DNA of 19,330 bases. Origin: Stramonita haemastoma. Its lineage: Eukaryota; Mollusca; Gastropoda; Neogastropoda; Muricidae. The notes below the pieces were generated by a model. That model was not told the origin of the DNA and made no database searches. It was given only the letters and a program-made list of their open reading frames with translations. Below, piece after piece: positions 8,299 through 17,765 of this stretch (positions are counted from its first letter, which is position 1; every line of letters starts with the position of its first letter). The stretch lies in NCBI GenBank assembly GCA_030674155.1, contig JASPKP010000486.1, positions 25,001-44,330 of the forward strand, read 5' to 3'. The position numbers and the translations under genes were made by a program.

Positions 8299-8317
8299 AT
8301 GACGCACGCGCGCGCGC

Positions 8318-8393
<76 letters not shown>

Positions 8394-8708
8394 ACGTGAG
8401 TGCATTTGCGCGTATCCTTGCATGCGTGCGCGCTTGCATACAAGGGTTTGTTTGTGCACGTGCGCGAACGCGCGCGTGCGTGCGTGCGTGTATGCGTGCG
8501 TGCGTACGTGTGTGTGGGGGGGGGGGGGGGGGGGGCAACGCGGCGTGTGTGGGGGGGGGGGAGGGGGGAGGGAGTGTGTGTGTGTGAGTGTGTGTGTATC
8601 TATGTGTATATGTGTGAGTGTGTGTGTGTGTGTGTGTGTACCTGCGTGCATTGGCGCGCATCCGTGCATGCGCACGCGCTTGAGTGCGTGCGTGCGTGTG
8701 TGTGTATG
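8299..8708. repeat. CG/GT alternating tracts, G homopolymers and GT-rich DNA
   Basis: CG units (about 8305-8320) run into a GT tract of about 65 bp (8324-8389). GT/GC-rich degenerate repeats follow, with two G homopolymers (about 8515-8535 and 8551-8562) and more GT (8573-8640). Cys/Val- and His/Thr-rich frames on both strands are artefacts. Strictly alternating purine-pyrimidine, so a strong Z-DNA candidate. Confidence 0.9.
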
Positions 8709-9047
8709 TTTGATTTATTCTTTTTTCTTTTATATCGAGGATAATGGGATAAGCACTCATGTGCTTTTTTCATCCAGTCCCCGTGTGTATGCAGTTGTGT
8801 AAATATTGTCATTTGTTCCCACTGGCACACAATGGCCTACTCTTACGAAAAGCGGAACAGAATTTAACGTGTGCGCAAGATGTTCTGCGTACGTTCGCAC
8901 ACGGGGCGTCGGTTTACAGTCTCATCTGGAAGACTTTTGGGGAGAGCAGAGTCAAAACTGATGTTAACTCCAAAGGAAAAATCCCCTCCAACGAGAATCA
9001 AACCCGGGTCGTCCAATTGCCCGCGCAATATTCTGACCACTATCCCG
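8709..9047 (-). mobile_element. Near full-length tRNA-derived SINE, minus strand
   Basis: Read on minus, the head GGGATAGTGGTCAGAA (about 9046-9031) is followed by a B-box-like GGGTTTGATTCTC (about 9007-8995), the core (AGTCTTCCAGATGAGACTG-type, about 8933-8915), GCGCACACGTTAAATTCTGT and a tail with CTCGATATAAAAG and AT-rich sequence to 8709. It pairs along its length with the plus-strand SINE at 10852-11191. Compared with that copy its head lacks CCTA within the A box, which should weaken polymerase III transcription. Confidence 0.85.
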
Positions 9048-9078
9048 ACGCGCGCGCGCGCGCGCGCGCGCGTGGGCT

Positions 9079-9129
<51 letters not shown>

Positions 9130-9244
9130 TGTCTTGTGTGTGTGTGTGCGCGCGCGCGTGGTGTGTGTATGTTTTGTGTGTGTGTGTGTGTGTCTTGTGT
9201 GTGTGTGTGCGCGCGCGCGTGGTGTGTGTATGTTATTGTGTGCG
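9048..9244. repeat. CG tract followed by GT/CG repeats
   Basis: CG alternation at 9049-9071, GT at about 9080-9128, then two near-identical CGCGCGCGTGGTGTGTGTAT segments. It occupies the same relative place as the CA/CG tract at 10676-10851 in the inverted copy. Confidence 0.9.
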
Positions 9245-9391
9245 CGCACGCGTGTGTGTATTTGCACGCACAGGCACCTGATCTGATGTGTGTCTGTAAG
9301 TGCTTGCATGTGTGCGTGCCACTGAATTATTATTTGCAATGATTTGTTCTGGGATGACATACTGTCCAGGGGCATTATAGAGCGACTTAAC
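9245..9391 (-). repeat. CA-anchored interspersed module, minus strand (copy 1)
   Basis: On minus it reads GTTAAGTCGCTCTATAATGC, CCCTGGACAGTATGTCATCC, CAGAACAAATCATTGC, AATAATTCAGTGGCAC and then AGGTGCCTGTGCGTGC into CA repeats. It is the inverted counterpart of 10551-10690 and related to the modules at 14593, 11565, 13103, 15190, 16394 and 18174. No coding capacity; function unknown. Confidence 0.8.
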
Positions 9392-10235
9392 GTAAGGGTA
9401 AGTGTGATGTTGTGAAGGTGATGTGGTAAGGCTGATGTGGTAAGGGTGATGTAGTGTGATGTGTGTGATGTGGGGGGTGATGTGGTAAGGGTGAGTAGTA
9501 GGTGTGATGTGGAGGGTGATGTAGTAGGTGTGATGTGGAGGGGTGATGTGGTAAGGGTGATGTGGTAAGTGTCGATGTGGAGGGGTGATGTGGTAAGGGT
9601 GATGTAGTAGGTATGTGTGGAGGGGTGATGTGGTAAGGGTGATTGTATGTAGGGGTGATGTGGTAAGTGTGATGTTGTGTGCGATGTGGTAAGGGTGATG
9701 TGGAGGTGTGAGGTGAAGGGGTGATGTGGTATTGTGATGTGGTAAGGGTGATGTAGTAAGTGTGATGTGGATGGGTGATGTGGTAAGGGTGATGTAGTGT
9801 GATGTGGTAAGGGCGATGTGGTAAGGGTGATGTGGTAAAGGTGGTGTAGTAGGTATGCTGTGGAGGGGTGATGTGGTAAGGGTGAAGCAGTGTGATGTGG
9901 TAAGGGTGATGTGGCAAGGGTGATGTGGTAAGGGTGATGTAGTGTGATGTGGTAAGGGTGATGTGGTAAGGTGATGTGGTAGTGTGTAGTAGGAGCTGTG
10001 GGGTGATGTGGTAAGGGTGAAGTAGTAAGTGTGATGTGGAGGGGTGATGTGGTACGGCTGATGTGGTAAGGGTGATGTAGTAGGTGTGATGTGGAGGGCT
10101 TATGTGGTAAAGGTGATGTAGTAGGTATGCTGTGGAGGAGTGTGTGTGGTAAGGGTGATGTGGTAAGGGTGATGTGGTAAGGGTGATGTGGTAAGGGTGA
10201 TAGAGTAGGTGTGATTGATGTGGAAGGGTGATATG
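9392..10235. repeat. 15-bp minisatellite array (GTGATGTGGTAAGGG-type)
   Basis: About 840 bp of degenerate tandem repeats built around GTGATGTGGTAAGGG, with variants GATGTAGTAGGTGT and GATGTGGAGGG. The plus strand is almost devoid of C. The same unit in the opposite orientation (CCCTTGCCACATCAC) occurs near 12325-12420. The 350-residue minus-strand frame covering it (His/Pro/Thr/Ser/Tyr-rich) is a repeat artefact. Confidence 0.9.
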
Positions 10236-10550
10236 ATGAGAAAGAAAGAGTAAGACCAAAGAGAGACAGGCTGGATTAACAGATGTAGACAGAAAAAAAA
10301 ACCACAAGGAAATTGAGTCAGAAAGACAGTCAGAGAAACAGGCAAAGAGACAGAGAGACAGACAGACAGATATCCAGACAGAGACGTACAGACAGACATA
10401 CAGACTGGCAGAGAGAGAGCCAATTGACAGATGGACCAAGAGAGAAACATCTCTACTATACTAATTTTATAACAAGGTCTCCTTGTCCTCTGGTCATTGC
10501 TGCGTTAGTGACAGGGGCAAACAACCTGGGTGACTAAGAAGGCAGCAGCA
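10236..10550. other. GACA-rich and unassigned spacer
   Basis: 10236-10435 is purine-rich with GACA repeats; 10436-10550 is complex DNA (ACTATACTAATTTTATAACA and onward) without recognisable motif. It forms the right part of the spacer between the arms of the inverted duplication. Confidence 0.55.
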
Positions 10551-10690
10551 GTTAAGTCCCTCTATAATGCCCCTGGACAGTATGTCATCCCAGAACAAAT
10601 CACTGAAAATAATCATTCAGTTTCACGTACGCATACAAGCACTTACACACACAGCAGATCAGGTGCCTGTGCATGCAAACACACATACAT
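10551..10690 (+). repeat. CA-anchored interspersed module, plus strand (copy 2)
   Basis: GTTAAGTCCCTCTATAATGC, CCCTGGACAGTATGTCATCC, AGAACAAATCACTGAAAATA, ATCATTCAG, then CAGATCAGGTGCCTGTGC into CA repeats. It is the inverted copy of 9245-9391; similarity stops at the same inner point in both (10551 and 9391). Confidence 0.85.
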
Positions 10691-10851
10691 ACACACACAC
10701 GCGCGCGCACGCATGCATACACACACCCAAGGACACACGCAAAGGGGCACACGCACTCACGCACGCACATACATACAAAGACGCACGCGCGCCACACACA
10801 CACACACACACACGCGCACGCACACACACACACACACATACACACACACAC
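10691..10851. repeat. CA/CG microsatellite
   Basis: CA repeats with CG interruptions and a short complex part (AAGGACACACGCAAAGGGGC) that recurs at about 14823-14845. They join the module to the SINE head. Confidence 0.9.
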
Positions 10852-11191
10852 GGGATAGCCTAGTGGTCAGAACATTGCGCTGGAATTTGACGACCCGAGT
10901 TCGATTCCCGTTGGAGGGGATTTTTCCCCTGGCGTTAACATCAGTGCTGACTCTACTATCCCCAAAAGTCTTTCGGATGAGACTATAAACCGAGGCCCCG
11001 TGTGCAAACACACGCAGAACATCTTGCGCACACGTTAAATCCTGTTCCGCTTTTCGTAAGTGTAGGCCATTGTGTGCCAATGGGGACAATATTTACACAA
11101 CTGCATACACACAGGGACTGGATGAAAAAAACAATTGAGCGATTATCCCATTACCCTCGATATAAAAGAATAAAATAAATTTAAAATAAAA
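10852..11191 (+). mobile_element. Full-length tRNA-derived SINE, plus strand
   Basis: The most complete SINE here. The head GGGATAGCCTAGTGGTCAGA carries the A box (10856-10872) and GTTCGATTCCC (10899-10909) the B box of a polymerase III promoter. A GGGGA-TTTT-TCCCC hairpin follows (10916-10929), then the core AGTCTTTCGGATGAGAC with CCCCGTGTG (10965-11004), GCGCACACGTTAAATCC and a tail of CTCGATATAAAAGAATAAAA type ending about 11191. About 340 bp, no coding capacity; mobilisation would need a partner LINE. No clear target duplication, as it is bordered by CA repeats on the left. Confidence 0.85.
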
Positions 11192-11564
11192 CACGCACAC
11201 ATGCACGCATGCACACATATGACACAATACACTCCACCCACACTGCTTCCACACCATCCATACCTCCCACACCAACCAAACATCCACATCACCTACACCA
11301 CCCACACCACACCCACATGACCCCACCAAACCGACATATGACCCGCACCACACCCACCACATGACCAACACCACACCCACATATGACACGCCACTCCCAC
11401 AATATGACCCATACAACACCCACCATATGACCCACACCACACCCACCATATGACCCACACACACCCACCACATGACCCACACCACACCCACATCACACGA
11501 CCCACACCACACACACCCCATGACCAACAGCTTCACACCACACCACACGTACACACACTCACTA
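11192..11564 (+). repeat. End of a composite satellite unit (CACCACACCCACATGACC-type)
   Basis: C/A-rich degenerate tandem repeats, with the order GCTTCCACACCATCC then ACATGACC...CAGCTTCACACCACACC matching the end of the next unit at about 12960-13080. The left border with the SINE is at about 11192-11220. Val/Gly/Cys-rich minus-strand frames are artefacts. Confidence 0.8.
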
Positions 11565-11768
11565 GGACTGCAATGCAAGGACTGCTTGCTGTCTGCTCAT
11601 TGCTATCTGACTGGTCTAAGGGAAACAACCACTCTTTGTAACTAAACAGCACAGGATACAGTCAGGTCACCTCCCTTGTTCAACCCCCCCAAATCTGTAA
11701 CGGTCACTGACAGTGTGTCATCTCACAACAAACATGTAATGCATGACAATAATAATTCAGTAGAAGCA

Positions 11769-11829
<61 letters not shown>

Positions 11830-13102
11830 CAGGCGACGACACACACACACACACACACAAGAGCGTACACATACACACATACAAACACACATATACAACC
11901 ACACATGTACACACATTCTACACTGACACAAACACAACATCCACCCCCACTGCCAAACCACACCACATTCACTGCACACCCACAGCACACCACATCACAC
12001 CACATCACCCACACCACACCACATCATGTACACCACATCCACCACAGCAAAACACCCATCCTTCAAAAACCACACCCGCAAAACTCGCGTGGAAACACCA
12101 ACACCACACATCACGTGCACCATCCATCCCCCTTACTACCATGACCACATCACCACATCACCTTTCCACACCTTCACCACATCACCATATCGCTTTTACC
12201 TCATCACCACATCACGCCTGTACGACATCGCATCACCGTTACCACAGCACCATATCGCCCATAGATCACGACATTGCCTTACCACTTCGCCACATCACAT
12301 TTACACACATGTGTTATCACATCACCCTTGCCACATCACCCTTGCCACATCACCCTTGCCACATCACCCTTGCCACATCACCCTTGCCACATCACCACAC
12401 CACCCTTGCCACATCGCCACATCACCAAACCATATCTCCACACAACCTTTGCCACATCGCTTTTACCACATCACCGACACATCACCACATCATCCTTATC
12501 ACAAACCTCCATCCCTCAGCACATCGGAAACAAAACATTTACCGCATCACATCACAGGACCACATCGCTTTTCCACATGAAAACATCATTACATCACACA
12601 CATCCCACATCCCACACCCCACATCAGCACCCACATCACGCACACCACATCTCACCCCACATCACATCATATCACACATCACATCACACCACATACCACA
12701 TCGTTTCCACATCAAACATTACATCACACACACCACATACACACACCACAATCACACACACACACTAACATCACACACATCACATAAACCGCATCAAATC
12801 ACACACACGACATCACACACACGACAACACATCACGTCACACAGCACATCACACACACCACATCACACCACACACACCACGTCACACACCCACCCACCAC
12901 ACCACACCCCAAACATCACATAACACAACCTACATCACCCACACCAAACAATACACCCCACCCACACAGCATCCACACCACCCATACTTCCCCCACGCCA
13001 CCTCACCCACATCACACCCCCACCACCACACCACATGACCCACACCACCAAAACCACATGACCCACAGCTTCACACCACACCCCACACACACACACTCAC
13101 TA
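11565..13102 (+). repeat. Composite satellite unit, direct copy 1 (about 1538 bp)
   Basis: The unit starts GGACTGCAATGCAAGG and the same text recurs at 13103, a period of about 1538 bp. Order inside: a complex module of about 205 bp (11565-11770, including GTTCAACCCCCC, GACAGTGTGTCATC and AATTCAGT), CA repeats (11771-11860), a linker through ACACAACATCCACCCCCACT, the 15-bp CCCTTGCCACATCAC array (about 12325-12420, with flanking degenerate copies), then CA/CCACA-rich DNA. The 415-codon plus-strand frame over it (11676-12923) is His/Thr-rich repeat translation, not a gene. Confidence 0.8.
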
Positions 13103-13339
13103 GGACTGCAATGCAAGGACTGCTTGCTGTCTGCTCATAGTTGGCCGACTGGTCTAAGGGAAACAACCACTCTTTGTAACTATACAGCACAGGATACAGT
13201 CGGGTCACCTCGCTTGGTCAACAACCAAATCTGTAACGGTCACTGACAGTGTGTCATCTCACAACAAAAATGTAATGCATGACAATAATAATTCAGTGGC
13301 AGACAGCGGTACACACACACACACAAACGCGCGCGCGCA

Positions 13340-13378
<39 letters not shown>

Positions 13379-13398
13379 AGATGCATGCATACCTAGGG
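13103..13398 (+). repeat. Composite satellite unit, direct copy 2, truncated
   Basis: The complex module (13103-13310) is followed by a CG/CA tract (13311-13378) and GATGCATGCATACCTAGG, after which homology with copy 1 is lost. That last text is the reverse complement of about 14873-14890, so copy 2 ends at the inner edge of the large palindrome. Confidence 0.8.
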
Positions 13399-13564
13399 GT
13401 TGTGGTGTGTGTTGTGTATGTGTGTGGTGTGTGTGTGTGTGCTGGCACGCGCGTGCGCACATACGCGCACACGTAAGCATGCATCCGTTCGTGAGTGCGC
13501 CGCGCGCGCGCGCGCTCGCGCATGCGTGCGTGCGTGCGTGCGTTGCGCGTGCGTTGCGTTGCGT

Positions 13565-13609
<45 letters not shown>

Positions 13610-13638
13610 GTGTGTGTGTGTGAGTATGAGTGTGTATG
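13399..13638. repeat. GT/CG-rich simple sequence
   Basis: GT repeats, CG runs (13500-13515), GTGC/GCGT repeats and a long GT tract (about 13566-13622). No other content. Confidence 0.9.
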
Positions 13639-13955
13639 TTCTTTTTGTATTCTTTTATATCGAAGATTTATTTATTTATTTATTTACTTATTTATTTTAT
13701 TTATTTATTCTTTTATATCGAGGATAACAGAATAAGCAATCATGTGCTTTTTTTCATCCGGTCCCCGTGTGTATGCAGTTTTGTAAATATTGTCATCTGT
13801 TCCCACCGGCACACGATGGCCTACTCTTACGAAAAGCGGAACAGGATTTAACGTGTGCGCAAGATGTTGTGCGTGCATTCGCACACGGGGCCTCGGTTTA
13901 AAGTCTCATCCGAAGGACTTTTGGGGAGAGTGGAGTCAGTACTGATGTTAACTCC
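13639..13955 (-). mobile_element. SINE, minus strand, head missing, tail duplicated
   Basis: Same family as 10852-11191. On plus it begins with TTCTTTTATATCGAAG, an ATTT-repeat expansion (13667-13710), then TTCTTTTATATCGAGG again, so the 3' tail is present twice. The body continues to TGATGTTAACTCC at 13955, where it stops before the B box and head and runs directly into a second SINE piece. Confidence 0.8.
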
Positions 13956-14108
13956 AGGAAGATAATGGGATAAGCACTCGTGCTTTTGTACACCCAGTCC
14001 CCGTGTGTATGCAGTTTTGTAAATATTGTCATCTGTTCCCACCGGCACACAATAGCCTACTCTTACGAAAAGCGGAACACGATTTAACGTGTTCATAAGA
14101 TGTTCTGT
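13956..14108 (-). mobile_element. SINE fragment fused to the previous copy
   Basis: From AGATAATGGGATAAGCAC to CATAAGATGTTCTGTG it matches the 3' half of the same SINE (compare 8749-8888 and 13726-13867). It has neither AT-rich tail nor head: its left edge fuses to the inside of the preceding SINE, its right edge turns into GT repeats. Confidence 0.8.
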
Positions 14109-14110
14109 GA

Positions 14111-14143
<33 letters not shown>

Positions 14144-14592
14144 CGTGCGTGCGTGCGTGCGTGCGTGTGCGCGCGCGCGCGGGTGTGTGTTGTGTGGTGT
14201 GTGTGTGTGTGTGTGTACGTCCGTGCATTTGCGTACATCTTTGCATACGTTCCACTCGCATGCGCGCGCGCACGTGTGTGCGTGCGTGCATGCGTGTTTT
14301 TGGTTGCGGACTTGCGCACACATGTACATGACGCATGCTCGCACGCACGTGTGTGTGTCTGTGTATGTACGTGCTAGCATTTGTGCGCATCCTGGCAGGC
14401 GTGCGCCCTTGCATGCGCGGTTTTGTGTGTGCACGCGGGCATGTGCATGTGTCCGTGCACGCGTGCGTGCGTGCGTGCGCGCCCACACGTTTACTCGCGC
14501 GTTCGTGCGCGTGCATGCTCGCGCGTTTGCGCGTGTGTGTGCGCGCGTGTGTGTGCGCGCGTGTGCCTGCGCGCGTGTCATTGTTTGTGTGT
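14109..14592. repeat. GT/CG-rich degenerate repeat
   Basis: GT and CG tracts alternate with TGCGTGCGTG repeats and GCATCCTGGCAGGCGTGCGC-type text resembling 8408-8460. Arg/Ala/Cys/Val-rich frames in both strands are artefacts. Confidence 0.85.
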
Positions 14593-14705
14593 ATAATGCC
14601 TATGGACAGTATGTCATCCCAGAACAAATCAATGAAAATAATAATTCAGTGGCACGGACATATGCAAGCGCTTGCACACACACCAGATCAGATGCATGTG
14701 CGTGC
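14593..14705 (+). repeat. CA-anchored interspersed module, plus strand (copy 3)
   Basis: ATAATGCCTATGGACAGTAT, GTCATCCCAGAACAAATC, AATAATAATTCAGTGGCAC, then CAGATCAGATGCATGTGC leading into CA repeats. Closest to copies at 9245 and 10551, but it has no SINE on the far side of the CA tract. Confidence 0.85.
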
Positions 14706-14706
14706 G

Positions 14707-14762
<56 letters not shown>

Positions 14763-14895
14763 CACACACACACACCACAATAACACACACAGACAAACAC
14801 GCACGAGCCCGCATGCACGCTTGCAAGGACAAGCGGAAAGGGGCACACGCACCTACACACACACATACAAATGCCTAGGTATGGATGCACGTCTC

Positions 14896-14963
<68 letters not shown>

Positions 14964-14974
14964 GTGTGTGTGTG

Positions 14975-15022
<48 letters not shown>
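14706..15022. repeat. CA tract, short linker, long GT tract
   Basis: CA repeats (about 14709-14775), a linker with AAGGACAAGCGGAAAGGGGC and ATGCCTAGGTATGGATGC (14823-14890), then an almost pure GT tract (14897-15020). Switching from CA to GT marks the turn from direct to inverted orientation; the linker end is the inverted match of 13380-13397. Confidence 0.9.
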
Positions 15023-15395
15023 TGTGGTGTGCTGTGGTGTGGTTTGGCAGTGGGAGTGGATGTTGTATTAGTGTTGTGTCTGTGTAGAACGTGCGTACAC
15101 GTGTGCTTGTATATGTGTGTTTCTACGTGTGCGTGTTTGCGTGTGTGCGCACCCTTACTCGTGCGTGCGTGCGTGCGGGTGTGTGCTGTGTACTGCCACT
15201 GAATTATTATTATCATGCATTACATGTTGTTTTTTTTAGATGAGACACTGTCAGCGACTGCTACAGATTTTGGGGGTTGAACAAGGGAGGTGACCTGACT
15301 GTATCCTGTGCTGTATAGTTACAAAGAGTGGTTGTTTCCCTTAGACCAGTCAGACAGCAATGAGCAGACAGCAAGCAGTCCTTGCATTGCAGTCC
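15023..15395 (-). repeat. Composite satellite unit, inverted partial copy A
   Basis: On minus, from 15395, the complex module (15395-15190: GGACTGCAATGCAAGG to AATTCAGTGGCAG) is followed by a CG/CA linker and ACATCCACTCCCACTGCC (about 15063-15046), as in the direct unit, before running into the GT tract. Only the first third of a unit is present. Confidence 0.8.
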
Positions 15396-16503
15396 TAGTG
15401 AGTGTGTTGTACGTGTGTGTGTGGTGTGTGTGAAGCTATGGGTCATGTGGTTTTGGTGGTGTGGGTCATTGTGGTGTGGGTGGTGTGGGTCATGTGGTGT
15501 GGGTGTGATGTGGGTGAGTGTGGTGTGAGGGAAGTGGTGTGAATGCTGTGGGTGGGGTGTATTGTTGGGTGTGGGTGATGTAGGTTATGTGGTGTGTGAT
15601 GTGGTGTGAGATGTGGTGTGTGATGTGTGGATGTGTGTGTGGTGTGTAATGTTTTTCATGTGGAAAAGCGATGTGGTCTTGTGATGTGATGTGTTTTTGT
15701 TTTCGATGTGCTGAGGGATGGAGGTTTGTGATAAGGATGATGTGGTGATGTGTCGGTGATGTGGTAAAAGCGATGTGGCAAGGGTTGTGTGGAATATGGT
15801 AAGGTGAGTTGATGTGGCGATGTGGCAAGGGTGGTGTGATGTGGTATGGGTGATGTGGTAATATGATGTGGCAAGGGTGATGTGATACCGGATATGTGGT
15901 GTGTTAGTGTGATGTGGTGAAGTGGTGGGTGATGTGGTGCAGGCAATGTCATGATCTGTGGGCGATGTGGTAAAGGTGATGGGATGTGGTGATGTGGTAA
16001 CGGTGATGCGATGTCGTACAGTCGTGATGTGGTGATGAGGTAAAAGCGATATGGTGATGTGATGTTCTCGTGCGAGTTCTGCGAGTGTGGTTTGTGAAGG
16101 ATTGGCGTTTTGCTGTGGTGGATGTGGTGTACATGATGTGCTGTGGTGTGGATGATGTGGTGTGGTGAGGGTGTGTAGTGAATGTGGTGATTTGGCAGTG
16201 AGGGTGGATGTTGTGTTTGTGTCCGTGTCGAATGTGTGTACATGTGTGGTTCTATATGCGTGCTTGTACGTGTGTATGTGTACGCGCTTGTGTGTGTGTG
16301 TGCGCGCGCACGCCTGCGGCGCGCGCGCGCGTGTGTGTGTGTGTGTGTGTGTGTTGTGTGTGTGTGTGTGTGTGTTGTGTGTGTACCGCTTTCTGCCACT
16401 GAATTATTATTGTCATGCATTACCTGTTTGTTGTGAGATGGCACACTGTCGTTAGTCAACAGCAATGAGCAGACAAGCACAGTCCCTTGGCATTGCAAGG
16501 GTC
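15396..16503 (-). repeat. Composite satellite unit, inverted copy B (about 1108 bp)
   Basis: Same order as the direct unit read on minus: module at about 16503-16394, CA/CG tract (16384-16300), the linker CATCCACCCTCACTGCC, the TGATGTGGYAAGGG-type minisatellite and the GGGTCATGTGGTTTTGGTGG end at about 15450. The module lacks about 100 bp of its middle (no TTGTTTCCCTTAGACC or GTTGAACAAGGG text), and the minisatellite part is shorter than in other units. Confidence 0.75.
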
Positions 16504-17655
16504 CTTGTGAGTGGTGTGTGTACGTGTGTGTGTGGTGTGGTGTGAAGCTGTGGGTCATGTGGTTTTGGTGGTGTGGGTCATGTGGTGGTGGGTGGTGTGG
16601 GGTGTGATGTGGGTGAGGTGGTGTTGGGGAAGTATGGGTGGTGTGTGGATGTTGTGTGGGTGGGGTGTATTGTTTGGTGTGGGTGATGTAGGTTATGTGG
16701 TGATGTGTGATGTGTTGATGTGGTGTGTGGTGTGATGTGGTGTGTGTGTGTGTGTGTGTGTGTGGTGGTGTGGATGTGGTGTGTGATGGTTTGTGTTATG
16801 TGGTGTTGATGTGGTGTATGTGTGTGATGTGGTGTGTGATGTGGTGTGTGGTTGTGTTATGTGGTGTATGTGTGTGATGTGTGTGGTGTAATGTTTTGAT
16901 GTGGAAAAGCAATGTGGTCCTGTGTGTGATGTGGTGAGTGGTGTTTTTTTATGTGCTGAGGGATGGAGGTTTATGATAAGGATGATGTGGTGATGTGTCG
17001 GTGATGTGGTTAGTGATGTGGCAAGGTTCGTGTGGAGATATGGTAAGGTGAGTTGCTGATGTTAGAATGTGGCAAGGGTGGTGCAGTGATGTGGTAAGGG
17101 TGATGTTGAAAGGGATTGTGGAAAGGTGATGTGGTGATGTGGCAAGGGTGATGTGATAACACATGTGGGTGTTAATGTGACGTGGTGAAGTGGTGGGTGA
17201 TGTGGTGATGTGATAGGGCAATGTGATCTATGGGCGATGTGGTGAAGGTGATGCGATGTTGTGATGTGGTAAAGGTGATGCGATGTGGTGACGGTGTGGA
17301 AAGGTGATGTGGTGATGTAAAGGTGATGCGATGTCGTACAGGCGTGATGTGGTGATGAGTTAAAAGCGAGGTGATGTGGTGAAGGTGTGGAAAGGTGATG
17401 TGGTGATGTGGTAATGGTAGTAAGGAGGATGTATGGTGCACGTGATGTGTGGTGTCGGTTTTCTCGTGCGAGTTTTGCCGGTGTGGTTTGTGAAGGATGG
17501 GTGTTTTGCTGTGATGGATGTGGTGTACATGATGTTGTGTGGTGTAAGTGATGTGGTGTGCTGTGGCTGTGCAGTGAATGTGGTGTGGTTTGGCAGTGGG
17601 GGTGGATGTGTTTGTGTCCGTGTCGAATGTGATGTTGTATATGCAAGTTTGCACG
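16504..17655 (-). repeat. Composite satellite unit, inverted copy C (distal part)
   Basis: GT-rich, C-poor DNA in the same order as copies B and D: ATGTGGTTTTGGTGGTGTGG (16556), the GATGTGGTGTGTG region (16690-16900), ATGTGGAAAAGC (16897), minisatellite (16980-17400) and GGTTTGGCAGTGGGGGTGG (17586). It is interrupted at about 17656 by a retroelement insert; its module resumes at 18092. Confidence 0.75.
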
Positions 17656-17765
17656 CAGAACATCTTGCGCACACGTTAAAACCCCGTTCAACCTTTCGGA
17701 AGAGTAGGCCATCGTGTGCCGGTAGGAGCGGATGACAAAATTATAACAAACCAGCATGCACACAG
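17656..17765 (+). mobile_element. SINE core fragment inside satellite copy C
   Basis: AGAACATCTTGCGCACACGT through GTAGGCCATCGTGTGCC and CATGCACACAGG matches 11017-11117 of the full SINE on the same strand. No head, no tail and no CTTTCGGATGAGAC core. It continues without a break into the LINE-like 3' end, so both may be one composite element. Confidence 0.65.

Noticed and set aside
9392..10235. Possible CRISPR-like array
   Set aside because: Repeats are contiguous 15-mers with no spacers, are degenerate, and lie in a eukaryotic context.
9387..10439. Open frame of 350 codons on minus
   Set aside because: A translation of the 15-bp minisatellite (Tyr-His-Ile-Thr repeats); no start context, domain or complexity.
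10852..10930. Genuine tRNA gene
   Set aside because: A and B boxes are present but no acceptor stem closes; the sequence continues as a SINE body.
11676..12923. Open frame of 415 codons on plus
   Set aside because: It is almost entirely His, Thr, Ser and Pro from CAC/ACA/CCA repeats of the composite satellite; no domain, and it crosses the module and minisatellite boundaries.
11565..13398. Helitron or Helentron with internal tandem repeats
   Set aside because: The complex module plus microsatellite plus minisatellite layout is suggestive, but I could not establish TC/CTRR ends, a terminal hairpin or an A-T insertion site.
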